Below are positions 37,361 through 47,704 of a stretch of DNA of 64,000 nucleotides, one piece after another (position 1 is the stretch's first letter; every line of letters starts with the position of its first letter). The notes beneath the pieces were generated by a model. That model made no database searches and was not told the DNA's origin. It saw only the letters and a program-made list of their open reading frames with translations. The DNA is taken from NCBI GenBank assembly GCA_017607445.1, contig JAEVHH010000004.1, positions 1,612,001 to 1,676,000 of the forward strand, in the 5' to 3' direction. Made by a program: the position numbers and the translations under genes. The stretch comes from Histoplasma ohiense (taxonomy: Eukaryota; Ascomycota; Eurotiomycetes; Onygenales; Ajellomycetaceae).

Positions 37361-39081
37361 ATGAGCTCAAATCTGAGATTACAGCCTCGGTAAGGGAGGC
37401 TATTTTTCCCTTAATTATTCCTCATCGGGTCCGGTTGATTAGCCGCCCAATTTCGCAATCTAAGCTTGGAAATGTGGCTGACGCGCTCTTTTATAAATCA
37501 AGAAGAGAGTATCACATCGTGGTTCTTGGAGCTGGTATGAAAAACCCCGCTGTCGCGTCACCCTTGGTGCAAAGAAAACAAAACCAAAAACAACAAAAAA
37601 AAAAAAAAGAATTAAATTCAAACCGCTAACAATTGGGACTCTTTTTTTTCTTCGCAGGTGGAGTTGGAAAGAGTTGTTTAACTGGTATCTATCTTTCCTC
37701 ACCCCATGCTCAATTGTCGTCATAATATCCACTTGAATGTGTGGGCTTCATTTCCGCCCACTCGAAGGAAAAAAGAAGAATAAGAAAGAAATGAAGCAGA
37801 AATGAAGCGAAGAATCAACACACAGCTTTATCATATTCTAACCTGTTTTTGTTCCCGCAGCCCAATTCGTCCAAAATGTCTGGATTGAAAGTTACGACCC
37901 GACTATCGAAGACTCGTATCGCAAGCTGATTGAAGTGGATGTGAGTGTCGCGACCACAACATCTCTGATATCATCTGCGTGCGACCAGTTCTGTTAATTT
38001 TTTTTTTTCTTCTTCTCATTTTCTTCTCCATCTAGGGACGACAATGTATTCTGGAGATGTACGTAAAACCGGCTTTTTCGCCTACACCCATACGCGAGTC
38101 CACGAGGAGGTTTGATCGGGTAGCAATTGGCGACGAACGGATTGAATATAAATTTCCACGTTCTAGGAATATTCTAAGGACTTGAGAACGAACGGCTAAT
38201 TTAACTGCTGTGCAGATTAGATACTGCCGGGACTGAACAATTCAGTTAGTGGATGATTCCTCCCTTTTCTATCTATACCTTGTATTCTAACGCTTTACTT
38301 CTAGCTGCTATGAGGTATGAGCTTCTCTTGCACTCTTGTATTGCACGTACTTCAGTGTGCTAGCCATGATTGCTCCCATTTTTCGAGAGAACAATCCAAA
38401 AAAATACCATACAGTCGCCTTCACATCTCAAACTTCAACCCCCATCACTCCCTCCAACATGCACTTTGCCTAGGGAAAATCCCGGACAATCAATATATGT
38501 AAAAAAATATTAAAAAACACATAACAAACCTGACCAAGAACGCCCATCTAACTCTTCCCCTTCTAAAAACCTCCAGGGAACTCTACATGAAGCAAGGCCA
38601 AGGGTTCCTTCTCGTCTTCTCAATAACATCCGCCTCTTCCCTCTCCGAACTAGCAGAACTCCGCGAACAAATCATCCGGATAAAAGACGACGACAACGTC
38701 CCCATTGTCATCGTCGGTAACAAGTCAGATCTCGAAGAAGACCGTGCCGTCTCGCGATCGCGCGCCTTCGCCCTCTCCCAACAGTGGGGGAACTCTCCTT
38801 ACTACGAAACCTCCGCCCGCCGCCGCGCAAACGTCAACGAAGTCTTTATTGACCTGTGCAGACAGATTATCCGGAAAGACATACAGGCGAGCCAGCAGCG
38901 GAGCATGGAGCTGGCGATGAATGGGAGGGTTGGTGGGGGTGGGGTCGGGGTTGGGGGTGGTGGTAGTTCTGCTGGGGGTGGTGGTACTGGGCGTGGGGCG
39001 GAAGGGCACAGTCGACAGAGCGGAGTCCGCTTACGGAATCGGAGGAGAGCAAAAGTGAAAGGGGATTGTGTGATCTTGTGA
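37361..39081 (+). CDS. rsr1: Ras-like GTPase Rsr1/Bud1 (Rap-type)
   Basis: Eight exons are proposed: 37361-37389, 37503-37534, 37658-37684, 37861-37940, 38036-38058, 38216-38244, 38305-38314 (10 nt) and 38577-39081, giving 244 aa. All G-boxes are present: GAGGVGKS (19-26), YDPTIEDSY effector loop, DTAGTEQF with the Rap/Rsr-type Thr in place of Ras Gln61, VGNKSDLEED and ETSARR. The C-terminus is CVIL, a CaaX box predicted to be geranylgeranylated. Before it lies an unusual glycine-rich run (about 205-225) in the hypervariable region. Rsr1 directs bud-site and hyphal-tip polarity through Cdc24/Cdc42. The first exon (MSSNLRLQP) is the least certain part. The core is secure. Confidence 0.88.
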
Positions 39082-40007
39082 ATTCTTTCTTTCCTTCTCT
39101 CCTACGGTTCGGCTTTTCCTCCCCCACCTTCTTCTGTGTTTATTTGGTTTTCTTTTTCTTTTTTATATACATGATATATGGCCTTTCTATTCTATACTTC
39201 CTCTTTTTTCCCGGGGCTTTTTTATTCTTGTTTTTGTCTATTTATGATGTTTCTTCTACTACCCCTTGCCTTTATTCTCTGTTTAGTCGTCCCACTCCGA
39301 CATATTTTCGCACAGAGATTTTTGCTCCCACTATTCTCCTCATCTTTATCCGTTTTCCATGATTTCATTTCATTTCATTTCATTTTCATTTCACTTCATT
39401 ATAAGATTTTTTTTCTATTTCTATTCATGGTTTATTTTTTCACTATCCGTTTTAGAATAACCCTTACCTGTATATTGCTTGATACTTAGAGTTGCCCATT
39501 CCGAGATTTATCCTATTGTCGTCCTTTTTTTTTTCTTTTTTTCTTTTCCGTTTCGTGTCTAACCCTTGATTCTTTTGCCTTAACTTTCTCCTTTTCTCAT
39601 TTAACGCTGTCATCATACCATCCGAAAGTTCATCCGAGAAATTAGAAATCAATTGCATTCTTCCATTCTTCCCAAACCTTTTAACCCTTTATCTAGTTCT
39701 TCCTTTTTTTTTTTTTCCCCTCTTTCCTTTTTCACGCTTCTGAGAGCAAGCCCAGTAGGAGGGAGGAATATGAAGTGGAAATTGAGGGGGGTTGGGGTGG
39801 AAAAGCGGATACATCCAATCTACATATGTGGTACCTGCCATAGATGCTACCTACAGCGCCAAAGACATTATTAACGTGGTGCCCCTAACTTTTAATTAAT
39901 TAAGTCTAACTAACTAGTGGGAAACAGTTGCCCGTTATCAATTACTAAAAGAGATTTCAGCCAAGTTCTCGATAACTTGCGCCGCTCAATTTCGAATATG
40001 TGTGGTT

Positions 40008-40049
<42 letters not shown>

Positions 40050-40832
40050 TTCGGAAGTTGCTTGCAAGGTTATATATAGATTGGTAGATAGAACTGCCAG
40101 GGGTGGTAACCCAAAAGCAAAACCACCTGAGGGAAAAGATGGAAATACGAATAATCGCAGGTATGTGTGAACAAGCTCTTCTCCCTCCTCGCTCCTTTCG
40201 TTTGCGATTGAGTGGAACCTTTATAGACGGTGTTACCATGTATGCTTTTGGGATATTTAAGAGATGCAGCATTTATGAATCGAAGCAGTCTTGTTTGTAC
40301 GGGTTACCATTTTATTTTTTTCTCTTCTCCCTTTTCCCAGCAATCTTCTGTGCCGGAGTCTTTTAAGTTGTATCCCACCCTTCCTGACCTATGTATGTTC
40401 CGAGAACTGTACACATTGGCCCTTGTGCGCCATAGACCTTTTTATCCAGTGTAACCTGTAGCCTCCAACTATGTTTTAGAATGTTGCCCGTGCGTATATA
40501 AACCACCCACGGTGACCCACCTCACAGAAATAATGGGTTTAACTTTCAGCGAAACAAAATAAATATAACTATAAAAAAAATAAAGTTAATACATGACTTC
40601 CAGCCACCGTCTATCTGCATTTTACATACAGAGTGCATTTTCTAGTGATAGAGTAGCAGTAAGCCCTGGGAGTCCCGTAATAGCTATAAATCCATCAATA
40701 CGTACATGTACACGCAGAATGAGGGGGACAAAGGGAATCGTAAACAAAAATCATGGAGGCAAAAAAAAAAAAAAATCAAAAAATCAATATCAATATCAAT
40801 ATATAGGAAAACACCCATATCTAACGCAGATT
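39082..40832. other. Convergent intergenic region
   Basis: 1.75 kb between the rsr1 and mccB stop codons. It is T-rich, with (TTA)n at about 40017-40049 and CAATAT repeats near 40783-40803. No gene is supported. Confidence 0.5.
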
Positions 40833-42722
40833 TTACATCCTGAAAACTCCAAACTTCGTCTTGACCTCCTCCGCCCGGCCTCCTAACGCAGCCGCAAGAC
40901 TCAAACCCAGCACCTTTCTCGTATGTGCTGGCGGAATCACGCCATCATCCCATAACCGTGCGGAAGAAAATATCGACTCAGACTCCGTATCAATGCGCTC
41001 CTTTAGCTTCGGATCGGCCGTGCGGCCCACGGCCTCCATGACCGAGGAGAGCTGTTCCGAACCCATCACGCCGATCTTGGCGTTGGGCCACATGAAGAGA
41101 AAACGGGGAGAGTAGGCGCGGCCGCTGGTTGCAGTTTGCTTTTGTTAGCTTGCAGGATCTCATTTGGGATTTGCGTTGGGAGGTTTAATAAAACGAGCGG
41201 GGATGAAATAAAAAACAAAGCAATAAAAAAATGTTGTTGGTGGGGGAGGAACATACCACATTCCATAATTACCCGCACCAGCGCTGGAGCCAAACACAAC
41301 AGTGAATTTAGGAACATCAGCACATGCCACGGCCGTGACGAGCTTAGCTCCATTCTTCGCAATACCGCCCTTTTCCGCATCCGCGCCTACCATGAAGCCA
41401 GAGATGTTCTGCAAGAATATCAGAGGGATACTGCGCTGAGCGCAGAGTTCGATGAAATGAGCACCCTTAAGTGACGACTCGGAGAACAGGATGCCATTAT
41501 TCGCAACGATGCCGACCTGCGTGCCGTAGATGCGCGCAAAGCCCGTGACGAGCGTGGTGCCGTAGTCGCGTTTAAATTCGGCAAATTCGCTGCCGTCGAC
41601 GATGCGGGCAATGACCTCATGGGCCGGGATTTGGCGGCGAAGATTGGTGCCGACGATGCCAGAGAGCTCTGATGGGTCGTAAAGGGGTTCTTTTATTGTC
41701 GAGGGAGCGTTTGACTGTGATGCTGGGTTCGATGGAAGGGCGGTTTTCGGCCAGTTGAGATTGGAGATCGACCTGCGGGCAAGGACGAGGGCGTGGGCGT
41801 CATCAACGGCGAGGTAATCGGTGACGCCAGAGATGGAACTGTGTAGGCGGCCTCCGCCAAGGTCTTCTGCAGATACAACTTCTCCAGTTGCGGCTTTAAC
41901 CAGTGGTGGACCAGCAAGGAAGATGGTCCCCTGGTTCTCAACAATTATGGATTCATCGCTCATGGCAGGAACATACGCTCCGCCTGCCGTGCATGGTCCC
42001 ATGACTACCGAAATCTGCGGGATACCCATGGAGCTCATTCTGGCCTGGTTGAAGAAGATCCGTCCGAAATGGTCTCTGTCTGGAAACACGTCTGCTTGAT
42101 GGGGAAGGTTGGCTCCACCGGAGTCAACCAGGTAGATGCAAGGTAGCTTGTTCTCCTGGGCAATTGCCTGTGCGCGCAAGTGTTTCTTGACCGTGATCGG
42201 GTAGTAGGTGCCTCCCTTGACAGTGCTATCGTTTGCTACAATCATACAGGAGACTCCCTCGACTGTTCCAATCCCGGTGATAATACCGCCGGAAGGCACA
42301 TCTTCGCCAGGGTAAACCTGGTGGCCCGCAAGTGGAGAGAGCTCGAGGAATGAGGTCCCCGGGTCAATCAAGGATGTGACGCGGTCCCGGGGAAGCAGCT
42401 TTCCACGAGCGACATGCTTTTCCTTTGCTTTTGGAGGCCCTCCCTTGGCAATTGTGGAATGGAGGTCAGCCATTTTGGCCAAAAGCTCATCCATTTGAGC
42501 TGCATTTTCCTTGAAGTCGGCCGAAGAGGTGTCCACAGATGTTGGCAGGACGGATATAGCTGATGCCTGATGTGTGTGCGTGTAATTGGCAATTGATCTT
42601 GTAGTCTGATGGGAAACGATGGCACCACGAGGCCCTGCTACTCGCAATTGGCGGCTGGATGCCAACGCGGTACGAAGGCTGCGGAGAAGCATTGAGGAGG
42701 GAGCACGGATTGACGCAGCCAT
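40833..42722 (-). CDS. mccB: 3-methylcrotonyl-CoA carboxylase beta (carboxyltransferase) subunit
   Basis: Proposed exons on the minus strand are 42722-41257 and 41124-40833, giving 585 aa. A basic, Ser-rich mitochondrial presequence (about 1-45) precedes the carboxyltransferase fold. Landmarks are RDRVTSLIDPGTSFLELS, YLVDSGGANLPHQADVFPD, VMGPCTAGGAYVPAMSDE, GGGRLHSSISGVTDYLA, IVANNGILFSESSLKGAHFIELC and FGSSAGAGNYGMCGRAYSPRFLFMWPNAKIGVMG. The subunit transfers carboxyl from biotin on the alpha subunit to 3-methylcrotonyl-CoA in leucine breakdown. The splice join (GNYGM-CGRAYSP) restores a strictly conserved motif. It is divergent from ivdA and clustered with mccA, as reported for the leucine-catabolism cluster of Aspergillus nidulans. 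Confidence 0.95.
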
Positions 42723-43067
42723 GACAAGGGGTCAAGTATCAGCAGCGACGGATCGATGATTGAATAAATCTCTACACTGCCATATCATGGCCAACCCGGC
42801 AGGAGTTAAAATCAACACGATATGAGAAAAACTTCACAGCTTCGGATGTTGTTGCGGAGAACTTGGCGGAACAGCTCGTGTCCCGTGACCCGGTGTTGGA
42901 GATAGCCGACGGCAACCGCAGTCCTCTGTTTCGGCAGACCAGAAAGGGCAATTCTGCCCTGAGAGCCTGGCCAGCAGCTGGGACACAACGGCAACCTCTC
43001 TTGTCTTTCTTGCTCATCTCTCGAAAATACTCATCCTTGTGTTAGTTTCGCACGATAATCTTTTGAT
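42723..43067. promoter_or_regulatory. Divergent promoter mccB/ivdA
   Basis: 345 bp between the two start codons of consecutive leucine-degradation enzymes, so it is expected to carry shared control. Several CGG/CCG triplets occur (about 42853-42920), the half-site type bound by Zn2Cys6 factors. No defined operator can be claimed. Confidence 0.55.
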
Positions 43068-44824
43068 ATGGCGTCTCCATGTCTTCCTCGCATCCTTGGT
43101 CGTGCTTCCAGAACTCTTTGCCGGCCACGGAGACAACTGGGCCAGCTTCCCCAATGGCGGGCAGCGTCAACAAAACATCCAAAAGGTTTCGTGCCACCGA
43201 CACATGATGACCTGGTGGAATTGAGAGAGCGGGTTCAAGAATTTACAAGTACGAATATCTTGTGACGTCGAAATTTTAGGCCATTGGGATAGAGGGCTAA
43301 TTCAAGTGCGCTACACAGGAAGAGAGATTCCAGAAGAGGTCGCTGCCCGGACAGATCTCCAGAATAACTTCCCCGCCGAGATGTGGCAGAAGCTTGGAGA
43401 AGCCGGGTAAGTCGCTAACGTTGGAATAATTAAGTAGGTGTACGCTTTTACTGACATTCCCTTTCTTTTGAACCAAAGGTTTCTAGGTGTTACCGCAGAT
43501 GAGCAGTATGGTGGCTTGTCAATGGGCTACCAAGCACACTGTGTAGTTTTAGAGGAAATCAGTAGAGCTTCAGGTGCGTATACGTTTCCCGCAACTGAGA
43601 ATCGTATATATAATGGAATATATACTGACACTCTGGTTACTATTCGATAATAGGCAGCATTGGTCTCTCTTATGCCGCCCACTCCCAACTTTGTGTTAAC
43701 CAGCTCTCTCTGAACGGCAGCCCGGAACAGAAAGCCAAATTTCTTCCAAGCCTGATCTCAGGACAGAAGATTGGCGCGCTGGCGATGTCAGAGCACTCTG
43801 CAGGTTCGGATGTTGTCAGTATGAAGACTACTGCTAAAGCTGTGGATGGAGGGTATCTGCTTAATGGAACAAAAATGTGGATTACCAACGTTAGTACAAC
43901 ATTACTCCCCCTTGCATGTTGCCATCAGCAACGGTGAATAAAAATCTGAATTTCTCCTTTTGGTCCCGCACTTTTAGGGCCCCGATGCCGATTATATCGT
44001 CGTGTACGCAAAAACGAAGCCCGACCAAGGCTCCAAAGGCATCACTGCCTTCGTTGTTGAGAAAACATTCAAAGGATTTTCCTGCGCTCGGAAACTGGAT
44101 AAGCTCGGCATGAGAGGTTCAAATACTGGCGAATTGATATTTGAAGATGTATTCGTGCCACAGGAGAATATGTTGGGAGCTCTCAATCGCGGTGTGAAGG
44201 TGCTCATGGAAGGGCTTGACCTGGAGCGTCTTGTCCTTAGCGCAGGACCACTAGGGTAAGGGATTTCACCTCATCCAATTTCTACATAAGGTTGAGCTAG
44301 CGGGAAGCTGTACTAAAAGCCGAAACACCACGAATAATGTACGCAGCATTTGCTAACTGAACAACCCCGCGCGCTCGCGCTCGTTTGTTTTATCTAGGAT
44401 AATGCAAGCAGCCCTTGACCTCGTGCTACCTTACACCCATACCCGCAAACAATTTGGCACCCCAATCGCTCACAACCAACTCATACAAGGTAAGCTCGCA
44501 GACATGTACACTAAACTCTCCGCATCCCGCGCGTACACCTACGCTACAGCCCGCCAAATTGACGAAGCCGTTGCGTCCTCCTCGAGCGAGGCAAGCAACA
44601 GCGCCATTCGCACTCAGGACTGCGCTGGTGCGATCCTATATGCTGCGGAGCGTGCAACGGAGTGTGCGCTTGATGCCATTCAGCTCATGGGTGGCAACGG
44701 ATATATCAATGAGATTCCAGCAGGACGGCTTCTGCGGGACGCTAAGTTGTATGAGATTGGGGCGGGGACCAGTGAAATTCGAAGGATGTTGATTGGGAGA
44801 GTGTTCAACAAAGAATATTCATAG
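43068..44824 (+). CDS. ivdA: Isovaleryl-CoA dehydrogenase, mitochondrial
   Basis: Proposed exons are 43068-43248, 43319-43406, 43479-43573, 43654-43889, 43978-44255 and 44398-44824, giving 434 aa. The mitochondrial presequence is rich in Arg and lacks acidic residues (about 1-35). Acyl-CoA dehydrogenase landmarks follow: ADEQYGGLSMGYQAH, SYAAHSQLCVNQ, MSEHSAGSDVVSMK, KMWITNGPDADY, and EGLDLERLVLSAGPLG. In the isovaleryl enzyme the catalytic Glu sits in this LDLER motif and not at the later position used by other family members. The C-terminus has AIQLMGGNGYINE and IGAGTSEIRRMLIGR. It oxidises isovaleryl-CoA to 3-methylcrotonyl-CoA, passing electrons to ETF, and so supplies the substrate of the neighbouring carboxylase. 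Confidence 0.95.
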
Positions 44825-45515
44825 ATTTTAAATCTAGATGCAGGGGGACTAATTTCATTCATTAATTTTATTTTATGTAAATTTTTTTTTTTTTTTTGGC
44901 CATATAAATACACATACCGTGGGGCAGCTTTTTTTTTATCTTTTTTTTTTTTTTTTTTTTTTTCGTATTCGATACAGTACCAACGTATGTAGTTGATGAT
45001 TTTCTGGCCTTAACCTTAAGTTTAACTGATCTAACAATAAATTCAAGATCCAGCAACTAAAAATGGATTACAACCCCTCTAAATACTGTTAAATTAACAG
45101 ATTATTGCCGCCTACGCAGTAAGCTAGTTCCCTCGTGCCCTTTATGGAACTCTGATGTCACGAAACCTCAAACAGAACTTTTCCCGGCTCCGTACTACGT
45201 ATGCTAGCAACTGCCTGCTGCCGCTCTCTTCTGTAACCTCTCTCACAATTGCTTGTCTATATAGAAGTGATTAGTATTTCCCCTTCGATAATTTCCTTCA
45301 ACTGTTTCCTGCAAGACACCTGAACTCTCTAGATATGTGCTTGTACAGTACATGCATTGCCAAGTTCTGAGCTTGGCTATTCTTGCATCTCTCCACCATC
45401 CCCGCTCCTCCCCGACCACTCACACAGGACACCATATAGACATACACTGCAAATACTTAGACAAGAAGCAAAGAACAGTTGGAAGGGTAAAAAACTGCGT
45501 CCCATTATACCTACT
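44825..45515. other. Intergenic, T-rich
   Basis: Contains two long T tracts (about 44881-44899 and 44941-44963) just after the ivdA stop, then the upstream region of the AT-hook gene. No gene is visible. Confidence 0.5.
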
Positions 45516-47052
45516 ATGTCTGATGACGAGGAGTACTACGATGATGACTTCGATGCTGAATGGCTCTGGTTCGATGAAGGGGAGAGAGAGCTTGCGGTCA
45601 GTCTCAATTTTCTCACCCATCCCAAAGCCCTCTTCAATCCTTCCTCTCTCAAAAACCATTTGTGTCTTCGTTTATCGAACTAAAGAAAATATCCGGTCGA
45701 TTCCCTCACTCCTTTGCTCGCGGGGAAGAGGGAATTGTGTGTCATTCTGCCTTTTTTAGGACGATCTAGCAGCAGGCACAATCCATTCGCCTGTTTACAT
45801 GGACCAGGGAGCTTATGATGCACTTGACAGCGCATCCGACTGGGACTATTGCACGGACGAGTACTTCGATGACGACCTATCCATTCTGCACAAGCATGAC
45901 ATTAAACCACAGACACCCTCCAAAGGCCCATCGGTGAGAAAGAAAAATGTGATGATGAAGGGGAATACAATGAAGCAAGGAGAACAACAGCGCGACGGCA
46001 GTGATAACAAGAAAGATACCAATCCCAATTCCTTCTGCCGCATACTTTGGCGGCCCTCAAGCCTCCTGGATGATCAGGGTGAGCTATATGAGCCAGGCAA
46101 TGGGGAGAAAGTAGCGTTGCTGAAGAATTGGCGGGAGATATTTAAGGATTCACAACCGAAAAGGGACCATAAGCTTCAGAAATATTCTTCTCCTTCTCCT
46201 TCTCCTTCATATGCTTCCCCTTCGCATCTCCCACCACCGTCGTCGTTCTTGAAGTCCGTGACTGGGAGGAAACAGCCAGGACGCCCGAGGAAGAGAGGAA
46301 AGCGGAACGTGGTTGTCGAAAGTGTTGATACGCCCGTATTTGATAATGAGGGGTTCAGTGAGGAAGGAAGAGAGGGAGGTATAGCTGATGGTGATGATGA
46401 TGGCGAAGACGATGGAGGATATCGTACCCCACCTCCAACCTTTCTATCCGCATCCCAGCAAGGCATCTATGGAAAATCGCAGAAGACAACCACTGGGCCA
46501 TCTCACAGACAAAAGAACAATGGCAAGGATCACAATAAGCGCGATGGATCACATCTCAAATCCGTCATCTCAGCCTCAGCACAGGAGGAGGACTTAGAAT
46601 CCATCCCAATCATGGCATCCTCGCAGTCATCGTCAACGGAAAACTCCAAGCAACGCTCCGGTCGTCTTTCCACCTCTTCCACAACAGCAACGTCAATGTC
46701 AACACAATCCGCAACCTCGACCTCGCAAAATGGGAAGGGTTCGGGGGAACCCGGTACTCTGTTCCAAGATGGCTATAGCAAAGCTAGCGGTTCCCATATT
46801 ATACCCCCAACCGGAACGGGCACCTCACCCCCGACTCAGCGTCGTCAAGGTTTGAAACGAAAAGCGTCTAGCCCTCCAGAGAGCACCGATGGAGATTATG
46901 GTGGGAAGACGAGATCGAAACGAGTCACGAGACAGAAGCTGGACAGTGACGCTGGCGATGATAACATTGACGCTCGCGGCAAGAGAACGACAATGAATAA
47001 CCGGGAACCACCTCCTAGCAAGTCCAGGTCTTTGCGGCAGAGGAAGAAGTAG
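45516..47052 (+). CDS. Acidic AT-hook protein of unknown function
   Basis: Proposed exons are 45516-45596 and 45760-47052, giving 457 aa. The first 70 residues are very acidic and aromatic (MSDDEEYYDDDFDAEWLWF; later SDWDYCTDEYFDDD). This conserved block is split by the intron in a way that keeps the frame. A block around residues 120-160 (FCRILWRPSSLL; VALLKNWREIF) is also likely conserved. GRPRKRGKR at about 201-209 is a typical AT-hook for minor-groove binding. The remainder is disordered, Ser/Thr-rich, with basic clusters (GLKRKASS, RSKRVTRQK) and a final SRSLRQRKK. A nuclear chromatin-associated role is inferred. It sits inside the leucine cluster without an evident metabolic link. Confidence 0.8.
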
Positions 47053-47704
47053 TTGTAGAGGTTTTGAAACAAGGTGATAGATAATTTTTTATTTTCTTTT
47101 TCATTTTCTTTTTTGACCTCTATGGAGAATAATAGTGAATAGTTTGATCAATGCCCTATCTTGGCCCTGCTTCACGATTTTAGCCCGTTTGGGCAATTGA
47201 CCATTTGTTTGATTGTGCGTTTAGTCAAAGAAAGAACACCATCTACAACTAGCAATTAAGAACTAAGAATCCTATACTCCGTTGTTTAAACATCATAGCT
47301 TTTTTATATCGAGGTCAACCGGAGCAGACATTGTATCAGCCCAATCAAACAAGGATGACTTGGTCCGGGCTTCCAACGCGCCGGGATCGCCATTTGCCGA
47401 AGTCACGGGGCTTAGCGCTCTCAGGCTCGGCTATCCTTCCGCACGCCATTCCCCGCCATTCTGCGCTTTCCATCGGCAAAGCCACTGGACTAGGACCTTT
47501 TTGCTTATCCTTCCTTGTCTGCGATGCTGTACTAAAGAAACTACCCATGATATATCTAGTGGTTATGGATTTGATCACGACCTCATAGCTATTTGTCTTA
47601 TGCTTTAATTCCATCCCTAGGCTGCCCAGCTACCGTGTCTTGTGTCTTTCAGCATTCATTGACAGAACTCATTAAGTGTTGATACATTGAGCACATCAAC
47701 CCGA
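47053..47704 (+). promoter_or_regulatory. Upstream region of mccA
   Basis: 652 bp between the AT-hook gene and mccA. One CCAAT (about 47341) lies some 365 bp before the start codon. No gene is supported. Confidence 0.4.

Noticed and set aside
41821..42099. Plus-strand frame opposite mccB
   Set aside because: Antisense shadow of the carboxyltransferase coding sequence.
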